IMG/VR virus record: IMGVR_UViG_3300030118_002156
Coordinates: 3,681 to 47,944 of that record
Source of the DNA: a virus
Length of the DNA stretch: 44,264 bases
Direction: 5' to 3' (one strand)
Shown: one piece after another, positions 7,382 to 14,507 of the stretch
Layout: the number at the start of each line of letters is the position of its first letter
How positions within the stretch are numbered: the first letter of the stretch is position 1
Position numbers and translations under genes: made by a program
The notes under the pieces: generated by a model
The model's database searches: none
Seen by the model: only the letters and a program-made list of their open reading frames with translations
Told to the model about the DNA's origin: nothing

Positions 7382-7475
7382 AAATAAGATGTTTAGTATT
7401 AGTAATAAAATAGCAGAAGACAAAAAGATATGGTAATTTTGAATTGCAATCCTTAATTGCGGAAAAAAGGTTATT

Positions 7476-7507
7476 GCTTCTGATTTTACTGGGTTGGAAT
7501 CAGAAGC
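7476..7507. terminator. Perfect 10-bp hairpin with T-rich flank
   Basis: GCTTCTGATT (7476-7485) and AATCAGAAGC (7498-7507) form a perfect stem around a 12-base loop. On the plus strand TTTTCTTTT follows at once; on the minus strand a T6 run appears 8 bases later. It overlaps the stop codon of the 29-residue ORF. It may act as a terminator or partial attenuator between the SF2 helicase and VRR-NUC genes. Confidence 0.5.
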
Positions 7508-7589
7508 TTTTCTTTTGCCAATGCTTTATTAAAAGTTTTAATTCTTCAATTCTTTTTTTTGCTGCTGCAATTTTTTCTTCGACTGTCAT
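7500..7589 (-). CDS. 29-residue helical peptide between helicase and nuclease
   Basis: A very short ORF starting at ATG 7589 (M-T-V-E-E-K-I-A-A-A-K-K-R-I-E-E-L-K) and ending K-K-S-F. It is a single charged amphipathic helix with heptad-like spacing, so it could bind another protein as a coiled coil. It fills the gap between two replication genes in the same direction, and its stop lies inside the hairpin at 7476-7507. Function unknown; real translation is likely but not certain. Confidence 0.45.
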   Translation of the reverse strand: MTVEEKIAAAKKRIEELKLLIKHWQKKSF

Positions 7590-7612
7590 TGATATTATAA
7601 TTTCTCATATTA

Positions 7613-9319
7613 TTACCAATCCCAAGGATCTCCACTATTGTTTTTATTGTTATCAGAATTAAGTGGTCTGGAAGTAAACCTACGACCTTTTTTCCTAGAC
7701 ATAAATTTTGCATAGGCCCAGCCAGTTTTATATCCTCTTTTTTGTTCGATAACTTTTAATTCTGATAAAGTTCTTGCATTTCTTACTTCCATTTGTTCAT
7801 CTTTTTTTCTTACAAATCTTGCAAGTGAATATACATTTTTTCTTTTAACATAATTAACTTTTTTGCCATCATCATCTTCAATTAATTTTTTTACTCTTTC
7901 TATTGGTACTGATCTTTCTTTTTTGTTTGCAAGTTTTTCTAAGTGATGTTTTGCAATTCCTATGACGTAAGCTGCTTCTTGATTACCATCTTTTAAAACA
8001 AAAGGCATAATATTGTAATCGTTGGAATAGCAAATAAAAGTTAATTTTTTAGAAGTACTTAAATCAATAAATTCATCTCCGGCTTTCATTTTGAAAGTAC
8101 GATCTAATTTCTTTAATTCACCTTCTGCTTCTGTTAATTCTCTTGCAGTTGGAATTATTTGATGTCCACAAACAGGACATTTTTTTGCTGGTTTAAAGGT
8201 GGCAAAACAAACCTTGCAAGTTTGTACCCTAATTTTTTTCTCATCTTTCTTTCGCTTCTGCCTGTTGTTATGTAAATTCCAAAGCCTATCATCATCAACA
8301 AAACCATGTTCCTTTGTATTACCAACATGATCTAAAACTATTGCTGTTTTATTTGGTTGGGGTCTAAGTATTCTCCCCACTTGTTGCATGTAAAGTGACG
8401 TAGATTTTGTTGGTCTGAGTAAAATTCCGACTGCAACATTTGGAATATCCGTACCTTCCGAGACAATATTGCATGAGCATAAAACTTCGACTGATCCATC
8501 TGCTAATCCTTGTATAGCAGTATCTCTATCTTTACTAGACATACTGCCTTCAACAACTTTTGCCTTATATCCGGCTTTTACAAACTTATCACAAGTAACT
8601 TCGGCATGTTTAACAGATACACAAAAAGCAATAGCCGGTAAATGGTCTGCATGTTTTTTATACATTTGAACAGCGTCACCAACTATATCTGCTGCTAATG
8701 TTTTTTCTTCTAAATCTTTTTGATTGTAATCACCACCAATAGATCTGACTTTAGTTAAGTCAAGATTATTAGGTGCTGCAAAAACAATATGTGGTGCTAA
8801 ATATCCATCTTTTACAAGTTCTTTAATAGAAACACCAACTAATAAAGATTCAAAAAAAGCTCCTAATGGTTTGCCGTCTAATCTTTCTGGTGTAGCTGTA
8901 ACACCAACGCTAATAGCATTAGGATAATTTTTTAAAACTTTAGACCAAGTATTATTTATAGTTACATGATGTGCTTCATCTATAATTATTACGTCAGGAA
9001 TAAAATCTATTTTTCTTCTAACTAATGTTTGAACTGAAGCGACTTGAACATTAGATTTAGTCTGGGGAAATTTAGAAGCTATTATGCCGTGTGGAATATT
9101 AAACAAAGAACATTTATCACTAGCCTGCTTAACAAGCTCTCTTCTATGAACAAGAATTAAGACATTATTATCCTTTTTAAGGCATTGTTTAGCTAAATAA
9201 GAGAAAATAACAGTTTTTCCTGCTCCTGTAGGAAGAACTAATAATGGTCTTTTAGTGCCTGATTTAACATCAGCTACTAATTCGTCATAAATTAAATTTT
9301 GATAACCTCTGAGTTCCAT
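7613..9319 (-). CDS. SF2 DEAD/DEAH-box helicase with zinc ribbon
   Basis: I start at the ATG at 9319 (M-E-L-R-G-Y-Q), since the family begins with this Q-motif-like element; a TTG ten codons earlier lies inside the repeat array. The 568 residues carry Walker A L-P-T-G-A-G-K-T (29-36), D-E-A-H (114-117), T-A-T-P (141-144) and motif VI Q-Q-V-G-R-I-L-R-P. A C-K-V-C...C-P-V-C zinc ribbon follows the helicase core (about 373-391). The order is that of phage SSL2/RadD-like helicases, thought to act on branched DNA during replication or recombination. The C-terminal 180 residues are basic and not assignable. It is divergent from the recombination operon. Confidence 0.85.
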   Translation of the reverse strand: MELRGYQNLIYDELVADVKSGTKRPLLVLPTGAGKTVIFSYLAKQCLKKDNNVLILVHRRELVKQASDKCSLFNIPHGIIASKFPQTKSNVQVASVQTLVRRKIDFIPDVIIIDEAHHVTINNTWSKVLKNYPNAISVGVTATPERLDGKPLGAFFESLLVGVSIKELVKDGYLAPHIVFAAPNNLDLTKVRSIGGDYNQKDLEEKTLAADIVGDAVQMYKKHADHLPAIAFCVSVKHAEVTCDKFVKAGYKAKVVEGSMSSKDRDTAIQGLADGSVEVLCSCNIVSEGTDIPNVAVGILLRPTKSTSLYMQQVGRILRPQPNKTAIVLDHVGNTKEHGFVDDDRLWNLHNNRQKRKKDEKKIRVQTCKVCFATFKPAKKCPVCGHQIIPTARELTEAEGELKKLDRTFKMKAGDEFIDLSTSKKLTFICYSNDYNIMPFVLKDGNQEAAYVIGIAKHHLEKLANKKERSVPIERVKKLIEDDDGKKVNYVKRKNVYSLARFVRKKDEQMEVRNARTLSELKVIEQKRGYKTGWAYAKFMSRKKGRRFTSRPLNSDNNKNNSGDPWDW

Positions 9320-9330
9320 AAGATTACTAA

Positions 9331-9370
9331 TTGTTGCAATTATGTGCAATTAGTGGCAATTAGTTGCACA
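9331..9370. repeat. Four 10-bp phased repeats (TAGTKGCAAT-like)
   Basis: Four successive decanucleotides, TTGTTGCAAT, TATGTGCAAT, TAGTGGCAAT and TAGTTGCACA, occupy 9331-9370 without gaps. A 10-bp period puts every copy on the same helix face, as in an operator array. It lies in the 94-bp divergent region between the helicase and exonuclease genes, so a bound protein could control both. Confidence 0.65.
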
Positions 9371-9396
9371 TTGTTCCTTTATGATACATACTGTTA
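9364..9396 (+). promoter_or_regulatory. Promoter of the recombination operon
   Basis: TTGCAC (9364-9369) as -35 and CATACT (9387-9392) as -10 are separated by 17 bp on the plus strand. A TGTTAC box (9392-9397) overlaps the expected start of transcription. The -35 lies inside the last phased repeat, so binding to the array would compete with RNA polymerase. Confidence 0.45.
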
Positions 9397-9413
9397 CTAA
9401 ATACGTCAAGTGA

Positions 9414-10262
9414 ATGAATCAACAAGTACCTCTGATTGATATGTCTAACAAGGAATATCATCAAGATGATGCTAAATCTTCAACAGACATGAGAAACATT
9501 CTTAAATCAGATGAATTGTTCATGTCTAAATTAACTGAAATTATTGAACCTACTAAAGCTATGCAACAAGGCACAGCTTTGCATACATATTTCCTTGAAA
9601 GAGATAAATTTAAAGATGAAGTTGCAGTTAAAAGTTCAGATATTAAATTAACTACTAAAGCCGGTAAGGAATGGGTAGCTAAGCAAAAAGATAAAATTAT
9701 TATTGATGAAGAATTTTTTAATATTTTTCCAATAATTGAACAAAAAATAAACTCTAAAGCTAGTGATATTTTTAAGGTAGATGGAGTTAAAGAAGCAAGT
9801 TTTTTCTGGAAAGATAAATACGATATTAACTGCAAATGTCGGCCTGATTATTTAAGTCCTGATTTTAGTTATATGATTGATTTAAAAACTACAACTGATG
9901 CAAGTCCTCGTGGATTTAAAAGTTCAGTTATTAAATTTAATTATGCAGTACAAGCACAGTTTTATATAAGAGGTATTGAACAATGCACTGATATAAAACC
10001 TAGCAAGTTTTATTTTATAGTTATTGAAAAGACTAAGCCGTATCATGTAGAACTATACGACCTTGATGAAACTTGGTTGTCTATAGCTGATAAAGATATT
10101 GATGAAGCTTTATATCGGATAGACAGCTTAAGATCAAGAGATTATAAAGCTAATGGATACTCAACAGAATGTACGACCCTACACCCGCCTGATTATTTAG
10201 TTAATAGAGAAAAACCACAAATCCAAACTGGATTAAGTATTAACGACATACCTTTATTCTAA
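9414..10262 (+). CDS. RecE/DUF3799-type PD-(D/E)XK exonuclease
   Basis: The 282-residue protein resembles phage exonuclease VIII C-terminal (RecE-like) nucleases, which chew one strand of double-stranded DNA to feed an annealing protein. Visible motifs are Q-G-T-A-L-H-T-Y-F-L-E (about 51-61), C-R-P-D-Y, then M-I-D-L-K-T-T (catalytic D-x-K) and Y-A-V-Q-A-Q-F-Y. The last residues, N-D-I-P-L-F, look like the C-terminal tip of bacterial SSB. It starts the plus-strand operon, and its stop overlaps the next start (TAATG). The RecT-family gene two positions downstream fits the role. Confidence 0.8.
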   Translation: MNQQVPLIDMSNKEYHQDDAKSSTDMRNILKSDELFMSKLTEIIEPTKAMQQGTALHTYFLERDKFKDEVAVKSSDIKLTTKAGKEWVAKQKDKIIIDEEFFNIFPIIEQKINSKASDIFKVDGVKEASFFWKDKYDINCKCRPDYLSPDFSYMIDLKTTTDASPRGFKSSVIKFNYAVQAQFYIRGIEQCTDIKPSKFYFIVIEKTKPYHVELYDLDETWLSIADKDIDEALYRIDSLRSRDYKANGYSTECTTLHPPDYLVNREKPQIQTGLSINDIPLF

Positions 10263-10462
10263 TGCAACCAAATTTTCCAAAAGAACCATATTTAGGACAA
10301 ATTTATTACAGTCCTACTACAAAAAAAGTCTATAGATATGACGAACCTGTAGATAAAGATGGCAAAAAAATTAAAGAACTTTGCCAATGGGAAGACATAA
10401 CAGAGTGTTTTGTTAATAACCCAACAAACCCTTTTAAAAATACACAAGGAGAAGAATCTTGA
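10262..10462 (+). CDS. Small protein between exonuclease and RecT, unknown
   Basis: A 66-residue protein rich in Tyr, Pro and charged residues, with G-Q-I-Y-Y-S-P-T-T-K-K-V-Y-R-Y-D like a small beta hairpin. Its ATG overlaps the exonuclease stop, and its own stop overlaps the RecT start (TTGA). An AGGAGA Shine-Dalgarno (10447-10452) near its end serves the next gene. Tight coupling suggests it works with the recombination pair, but I do not recognise it. Confidence 0.6.
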   Translation: MQPNFPKEPYLGQIYYSPTTKKVYRYDEPVDKDGKKIKELCQWEDITECFVNNPTNPFKNTQGEES

Positions 10463-11136
10463 ACACTGACATCACACCAACTAATAACAGCGAATCTTCT
10501 GTTTATTTAAAAGATTCTGCTTTTGAAATGGCACAAAGACAAGCCAGAAGTTTAGCTGCATCTTCATTAGTACCACCAGAATATCAAGGAGAAAAAGGTA
10601 TGGGTAATTGTATTGTCGCTCTTGATATTGCAAAAAGAATGAATGTAAGTCCTCTTACTGTTATGCAAAATCTAAATATTGTTCACAACAGACCATCGTG
10701 GAGTAGTGCTTGGATTATTGCTCAAATACAAGGTTGTGGTAGATTTTTAGATTTTAATTATGAAGTTACAGGTAAAGGTGTTGATATGCAATGCTACTGT
10801 ACTGCTAAAAGGATAAGTGATAAAAAGCTAGTTAAAGGATCTGTTGTTTCTATAAAAATGGCACAAGCAGAAGGTTGGACAAGAAATAGTAAATGGCGAA
10901 ATATGCCAGAGCAAATGCTTAAATATAGAGCAGCTACTTTCTTCGGAAGACAATATATTCCTGATTTGTTATTAGGAGTTCAAACTAGCGAAGAAATAGT
11001 AGATATTACACCTCTTGATGTAACACCTGTTAAATTAGCAAATGGAGAATTAGGTGTTAATGAAAAAGATGTAGAGATTGATCCATCACCTGTAAAAATT
11101 GGAAAAAAGGAGGAAAAAGATGACTTCGACTTCTAA
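10459..11136 (+). CDS. recT: RecT-family single-strand annealing protein
   Basis: The 225-residue protein matches a RecT-type family found in many phages. The core has L-V-P-P-E-Y-Q-G, a G-N-C-I-V-A-L-D-I-A-K-R-M helix, S-P-L-T-V-M-Q-N-L, then R-P-S-W-S-S-A-W-I-I-A-Q-I and Y-R-A-A-T-F-F-G-R. It should anneal the single strands made by the exonuclease two genes upstream. The start is TTG, supported by AGGAGA seven bases before it and the overlap with the previous stop. The tail (E-E-K-D-D-F-D-F) is acidic and aromatic like SSB tails. Confidence 0.8.
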   Translation: MNTDITPTNNSESSVYLKDSAFEMAQRQARSLAASSLVPPEYQGEKGMGNCIVALDIAKRMNVSPLTVMQNLNIVHNRPSWSSAWIIAQIQGCGRFLDFNYEVTGKGVDMQCYCTAKRISDKKLVKGSVVSIKMAQAEGWTRNSKWRNMPEQMLKYRAATFFGRQYIPDLLLGVQTSEEIVDITPLDVTPVKLANGELGVNEKDVEIDPSPVKIGKKEEKDDFDF

Positions 11137-11317
11137 TGATTGTCCTGCCTTAATGAGTCAAAAACAATTAGCTGCAAGATGGCAAATGAGTAGAACAACG
11201 CTTCACCGAATGAGAGCAGAGGGTACAGGTCCACCCTATATAAAAATAGGAGTAAGTATTCTCTACAAATTGGCTGATATTGAAGCCTACGAAAAACAAA
11301 ACACTATCTCTAATTAA
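11120..11317 (+). CDS. AlpA/excisionase-like helix-turn-helix protein
   Basis: The ATG at 11120 has a strong AGGAGG (11108-11113) six bases upstream, which decides it over a TTG seven codons earlier. The 66 residues hold a MerR-like winged HTH: M-S-Q-K-Q-L-A-A-R-W-Q-M-S-R-T-T-L-H-R-M-R, then G-P-P-Y-I-K-I-G and I-L-Y-K-L-A-D-I-E-A-Y. Proteins of this type act as excisionases or small transcription regulators. No integrase is present in the window, so a regulator of the divergent promoter or operon is as likely. It overlaps the RecT end by 17 bases. Confidence 0.7.
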   Translation: MTSTSNDCPALMSQKQLAARWQMSRTTLHRMRAEGTGPPYIKIGVSILYKLADIEAYEKQNTISN

Positions 11318-11674
11318 ATGTTTAAAATCCGTCTACCCATTTTCTCTAACTCTGAAGAAAGCAACAAAAAGCTTTATGGAGAAAAATATGATTCATCTAG
11401 GAATTATCCTACACATTCTGGAATACTAAATATTCCCGAGTCTCAACTAATTCCTTTGATTGATTACCTACAGAAATGCAAACCTGATTTTGATGAAAAA
11501 ACAGGTGAGAATATAGTTCCTTTAAAAATTAGTGGTTGGATTACAAAATCTGAATCTGGCTTAAAATATTTAGGAATGAATATTGAGCCAAATTATAATA
11601 AAGAACAAGAAATTATGAATGGTTCAGATGAAGGCAAAAGTAAACCACCTGAGTCTGATAATTTTAATTTCTAA
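11318..11674 (+). CDS. Possible phage single-stranded DNA-binding protein
   Basis: The 118-residue protein follows the HTH gene with no gap (TAA-ATG). It is beta-rich, with P-L-K-I-S-G-W-I-T-K-S-E-S-G-L-K-Y-L (about 68-85) recalling OB-fold or DUF736-like small proteins, then a flexible linker. It ends S-D-N-F-N-F, an acidic-aromatic tip like that of SSB. The position after exonuclease and RecT genes is usual for a phage SSB. The family match is weak, so the call rests on the tail and context. Confidence 0.42.
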   Translation: MFKIRLPIFSNSEESNKKLYGEKYDSSRNYPTHSGILNIPESQLIPLIDYLQKCKPDFDEKTGENIVPLKISGWITKSESGLKYLGMNIEPNYNKEQEIMNGSDEGKSKPPESDNFNF

Positions 11675-11979
11675 GTAAGTGGCATTGTAGACCCCAAACT
11701 ATAAGTAAGCCCACTTTCTAGCCTGCTGTAACCACTGAGTATTTACTAGCGAAAAGGTATGTATCGCTGCTCGTTTTTATTATTATGGTTGATGACACTA
11801 GGACCAAGGCAATAATGATGAAAGCAGTTATGAGTTCTTATCTGGGATTTACAGTGTGTCTGCGTTTTTTTGCCAAACTTTTTTGATTGGGGTTTGGACT
11901 TTGAGCGTTCATAGCTGTAAATAAGCGATATGTTACAGCAGACTAGATTTTACTACAATATAAGAAACTATCTCTATCT
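11675..11979 (+). other. 305-bp region without a firm gene; possible terminator and small RNA
   Basis: A weak hairpin AGCGA/TCGCT (11748-11768) followed by T5 (11774-11778) may end the recombination operon. T-rich runs and a CCAAAC/GTTTGG pair (about 11873-11897) follow. A 33-codon ORF (11785-11886) encodes a basic peptide with one hydrophobic stretch but no ribosome site. Near the end TGTTAC (11931-11936) and TACAAT, 17 bp apart, form the promoter of the next gene. Confidence 0.4.
11931..11959 (+). promoter_or_regulatory. Promoter with TGTTAC as -35
   Basis: TGTTAC and TACAAT are 17 bp apart, and the leader ends CTATCTCTATCT directly before the ATG at 11980. The TGTTAC word is the same as in the left-arm promoters. 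Confidence 0.45.
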
Positions 11980-12378
11980 ATGTCTCTACAATTTAAAAGC
12001 AAACAAATAGATCGAGTAGTAAAAATAGATGAACTAAGTACTTTAAGGTCTTCTGAATTAATAATTTTAAAAGACGAATTAATATATGCTGTTAATGCTA
12101 TGAATAAATCATTGGTTGATGTAGCAGCACAAAAAAAAAGAGATAATGAACCTTACGATCAAGAGTGGCATCAAAGAGTAAGAAGAAAACAAAAAGTATG
12201 CCAAGCTTTTTTAGAAGAGATAGCAAGTCTTGATGATGCTTATGAAGCTATTTACCAAAAAAATTTTATGAAACTTTTAACTAATCATATTTCCACTGAA
12301 GAGTTAGATAAATTAGCTAGAGATGCAAGAATTGAAACTGATTTAAAAATCTTAGAAATGAAAAATATAAAATTATGA
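11980..12378 (+). CDS. Helical phage protein, unknown
   Basis: A 132-residue, mostly alpha-helical and charged protein with no membrane segment, signal or metal motif. Its start follows a T/C-rich leader without Shine-Dalgarno. It ends tail to tail with the minus-strand gene next to it, and the two stop codons share six bases (TTATGA). The helices around residues 20-45 and 65-85 could form a coiled coil. I do not recognise the family. Confidence 0.6.
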   Translation: MSLQFKSKQIDRVVKIDELSTLRSSELIILKDELIYAVNAMNKSLVDVAAQKKRDNEPYDQEWHQRVRRKQKVCQAFLEEIASLDDAYEAIYQKNFMKLLTNHISTEELDKLARDARIETDLKILEMKNIKL

Positions 12379-12645
12379 TTTAGTGTCATTTAACTTAGAA
12401 TAAATAGAATCTATGTGTATTCCGGCCTGATTAACGACTTTTATAAGCTTATAGTGATCTACAGCTAATTGTGAAATAAAATCTGGCATTTCTTCTGGTG
12501 GAATATGATTGTAAATTGTTCGTAAAATTAACTCTAAATTAAGTTCTTCTTCTAATGAGACATGAGCTATTTGCCATGACTCAATTTTTTTTCTTTTCTT
12601 GCCTTGATCTACTAACCAATCAGACCAAGGAAGTTTAATTTTCAT
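12373..12645 (-). CDS. Small phage protein, unknown
   Basis: A 90-residue protein with a basic N-terminus (K-K-R-K-K around 16-20) and a helical remainder, including I-P-P-E-E-M-P-D-F-I. It overlaps its convergent neighbour by the stop codons only. The ATG has no Shine-Dalgarno. It may be co-transcribed with the zinc-ribbon gene 25 bases upstream. No function can be assigned. Confidence 0.55.
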   Translation of the reverse strand: MKIKLPWSDWLVDQGKKRKKIESWQIAHVSLEEELNLELILRTIYNHIPPEEMPDFISQLAVDHYKLIKVVNQAGIHIDSIYSKLNDTKS

Positions 12646-12670
12646 TATGTTAGGAAACTATAACTTAAAG

Positions 12671-12898
12671 TTAGCTTATAAGTGAAGGTTTACAAGTCTT
12701 TCTTAAGAATGTACTTTCTGTAATGTTTTCTACTTGTTGTTCTGGTTCTTGTAAAGTATGCCATCTATGTTCACACTCTAAACACCATCTTCTTCTTAAA
12801 ATTTCATAATCTTCATTAACTTTAGTTGAAACTATTCTTTGTTCAGTAAGTTTTTTGCATTTAGGACACTCTATCCAAAGGTATCTTTTTCTTGGCAT
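12671..12898 (-). CDS. NrdR-like zinc-ribbon protein
   Basis: The 75 residues contain C-P-K-C and, after R-R-R-W, C-L-E-C, separated by a spacing like the zinc ribbon of NrdR (C-P-x-C ... R-R-R-x-C-x-x-C). The ATP-cone of full NrdR is missing, so this is a ribbon only. It probably binds DNA or protein as a small phage regulator. The tail is acidic and unremarkable. Confidence 0.6.
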   Translation of the reverse strand: MPRKRYLWIECPKCKKLTEQRIVSTKVNEDYEILRRRWCLECEHRWHTLQEPEQQVENITESTFLRKTCKPSLIS

Positions 12899-12954
12899 AT
12901 ATAGATTTGCAAGGTCTTATATTCTAGTATAAAAATAGCTACATTTTACAAATC

Positions 12955-13026
12955 ATGCCAAGCGGTAAAGGAACTTATTCCAAACCCGGAAGACCACCTA
13001 AAAAGAAAAAAGGTAAGAAAAAGTAA
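12955..13026 (+). CDS. 23-residue basic peptide
   Basis: A tiny ORF encoding M-P-S-G-K-G-T-Y-S-K-P-G-R-P-P-K-K-K-K followed by G-K-K-K. Short lysine-rich proteins with this start are, from memory, frequent in marine phages. Such peptides may bind nucleic acid. A TATAAA-like -10 lies about 20 bases upstream. It ends directly against the stop of a minus-strand gene. Size makes it uncertain, but the composition is far from random for this AT-rich DNA. Confidence 0.5.
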   Translation: MPSGKGTYSKPGRPPKKKKGKKK

Positions 13027-13209
13027 TTAATCAGGCAAGCTTGATATTTTTCTTGATGGAAATAATTGCTGTTCTAAATAATCAACAGCTTTGTCATCAA
13101 GATTATTTGAAGTTTGCTTGCAAAGCACTCTAAGAAGGTCAACTACTAATTGTTTACAAGCGGAAGTTGAAAGAAATTTTACTAAAATCTTTCTTAAAAT
13201 TTTAAGCAT
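13027..13209 (-). CDS. Small helical protein, unknown
   Basis: A 60-residue basic protein with an amphipathic helix (L-K-I-L-R-K-I-L-V-K-F-L) and the segment C-K-Q-T-S-N-N-L-D-D-K-A-V-D-Y-L. I have seen this sort of N-x-L-D-D pattern in short phage proteins of unknown role. It could lie on membranes through the N-terminal helix. It is convergent with the 23-residue peptide. Confidence 0.5.
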   Translation of the reverse strand: MLKILRKILVKFLSTSACKQLVVDLLRVLCKQTSNNLDDKAVDYLEQQLFPSRKISSLPD

Positions 13210-13294
13210 AATTTTTCTTTTATCTTTCCAAGCATAGCTTAATTAGCTAATTTAGGTATGGGTACACACACTACCCCTCCTCACACACTAAAAG

Positions 13295-13330
13295 ACCTCT
13301 GTTTAAAGCGACTTGAACAGGGGTTTTTTT
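13295..13330 (+). terminator. Strong intrinsic terminator, possibly bidirectional
   Basis: ACCTCTGTT (13295-13303) pairs with AACAGGGGT (13316-13324), nine pairs with one G-U, and T7 follows. On the minus strand the same hairpin is followed by TCTTTT, and the minus gene ending at 13329 lies just before it, so both directions may be used. Confidence 0.7.
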
Positions 13331-13559
13331 ATCGTCTAGGTTTTAATTCAGCTACTTTTACTTCTACTTCTTTTAATCTATGAAATACCTCCCTCATATC
13401 ATCGTGCATAACTTCTATTTTATCTGTAAGTAATTCTATAGCTGTTGTATTACGCACTAAATCATCTCTTGACTGTCTTCCTCTATAAGACATTGAACCT
13501 ACAGAAACAAAACAGGCTGTTAAACATGCCCCACCTAACGCTGCAATTACTTCTATCAC
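13329..13559 (-). CDS. Holin-like small membrane protein with coiled coil
   Basis: The 76-residue protein starts with GTG and has one N-terminal hydrophobic segment (about 3-22), then a charged amphipathic helix (K-I-E-V-M-H-D-D-M-R-E-V) of the kind seen in XhlA-like phage lysis proteins. Membrane location is well supported; holin or lysis function is an inference from size, topology and the neighbouring membrane protein on the other strand. It ends at the bidirectional terminator. A spanin or anchor protein is another possibility. Confidence 0.5.
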   Translation of the reverse strand: MIEVIAALGGACLTACFVSVGSMSYRGRQSRDDLVRNTTAIELLTDKIEVMHDDMREVFHRLKEVEVKVAELKPRR

Positions 13560-13602
13560 TTTACGAGTTCTTTATCTATGTTTATTATGACAGAAAAAGC
13601 TT

Positions 13603-14001
13603 ATGAAAACAGAATCGCCAGAAAAAACTGTAGAAAAAGAAGATGAAAAACCTGATTATCAAGAGAAAATTACTTTTTTAGTTTCTACATTTGCACAAGG
13701 TTTTATTTTAGCTTGGTGTTTAGTAGTTCTATCTTTAGGGTATATCAAGCTTCCAAATAAACTGTTTGGACTAGATATACCAGACCAGCCCAGAGTGGAC
13801 AGCACGTTCGCTGCGGGACTTTTGGGTAACATATTAGGCGGGCTAGGCATATCTGTTAATGCTGCTAGTGGAGCAAAAAAGAAGAAGAAAGAAGAGGAGC
13901 AAAATGGTAGCTATAATAAAGGTGCTGGGGGAGAGCAAATTATAGTGATTCGTCAGCCTATTGAGTTAATAACAACTAAACCAGAAGTTACTAAACAATG
14001 A
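13603..14001 (+). CDS. Holin-like membrane protein with charged C-terminus
   Basis: A 132-residue protein with a charged N-terminus, a membrane segment (about 25-47, L-V-S-T-F-A-Q-G-F-I-L-A-W-C-L-V-V), a second hydrophobic stretch (about 69-85, G-L-L-G-N-I-L-G-G-L-G) and a K-K-K-K-K-E-E-E run. Two segments with a basic tail fit a class II-like holin. From memory similar proteins occur in marine cyanophages. It opens a five-gene plus-strand operon, and its stop overlaps the next start (ATGA). A 22-codon ORF (13578-13646) overlaps the start in another frame and may be only a leader. Confidence 0.5.
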   Translation: MKTESPEKTVEKEDEKPDYQEKITFLVSTFAQGFILAWCLVVLSLGYIKLPNKLFGLDIPDQPRVDSTFAAGLLGNILGGLGISVNAASGAKKKKKEEEQNGSYNKGAGGEQIIVIRQPIELITTKPEVTKQ

Positions 14002-14507
14002 AAAAACTTATTTTTATTTTTTTATTATTTGCAAGTCCTTCAGTTAAAAGCGACATTCTGCACTCTGTCACGAGTTCAGTCAAACTACAAGTTGATGTGG
14101 CTGCGAGTGCTGCTAAGGCACTTCCGACATCTTACTCTGTTTCTGGGACAAATATTACCCCAACATACGATAGTACCGCCAATGCCATAGGGGGCATGAA
14201 TCTTGGCTCACTTACATCGGGAGTACCGGCTGCTTTAGAGACTACTTTCGCTGTTGCTACTCCGGGGGACAGTTTTTCCCTTAGCGAAAGCTGGCAAACT
14301 GGTGATACTACCCCTAGTGCAACAAGTTTAACTAATCAGGCTGTAAGTTCTTTACCTATGCTTGGTGAAACAACTACGACTGCTGGAGGATCTGCTGGCT
14401 CACTGGCCGGATCTATTGCATCAGATCATGCGATTACAAGTTTGACACCCGGAAATGCTGGTACAAGCGTGACAGGTCAAGTGATTACCTCAATCCAAAT
14501 TGATTAA
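13998..14507 (+). CDS. Exported Thr/Ser-rich protein
   Basis: The 169-residue product has a clear signal peptide (M-K-K-L-I-F-I-F-L-L-F-A-S-P-S-V-K-S, cut near residue 18). The mature part is low in charge and rich in Thr, Ser, Gly and Ala, suggesting repeated beta structure. It should leave the cytoplasm through Sec. It is coupled by ATGA to the holin-like gene. Together with two more signal-peptide proteins downstream it forms an exported set resembling one I recall from T4-like cyanophages. Function unknown. Confidence 0.6.
   Translation: MKKLIFIFLLFASPSVKSDILHSVTSSVKLQVDVAASAAKALPTSYSVSGTNITPTYDSTANAIGGMNLGSLTSGVPAALETTFAVATPGDSFSLSESWQTGDTTPSATSLTNQAVSSLPMLGETTTTAGGSAGSLAGSIASDHAITSLTPGNAGTSVTGQVITSIQID

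Noticed and set aside
7444-7662. Plus-strand 72-codon ORF with hydrophobic residues
   Set aside because: It overlaps the hairpin, the 29-codon minus-strand ORF and the end of the helicase gene; T-rich DNA alone gives the hydrophobic look, and no ribosome site is present.
11120-11317. Proof of a temperate lifestyle from the excisionase-like HTH
   Set aside because: Such small HTH proteins also act as regulators in lytic phages, and no integrase or attachment site is visible.
13311-13324. GTTCAAGTC on the minus strand, like a tRNA T-loop
   Set aside because: The flanks do not form a T-stem or acceptor stem; the sequence is the loop and arm of a terminator.
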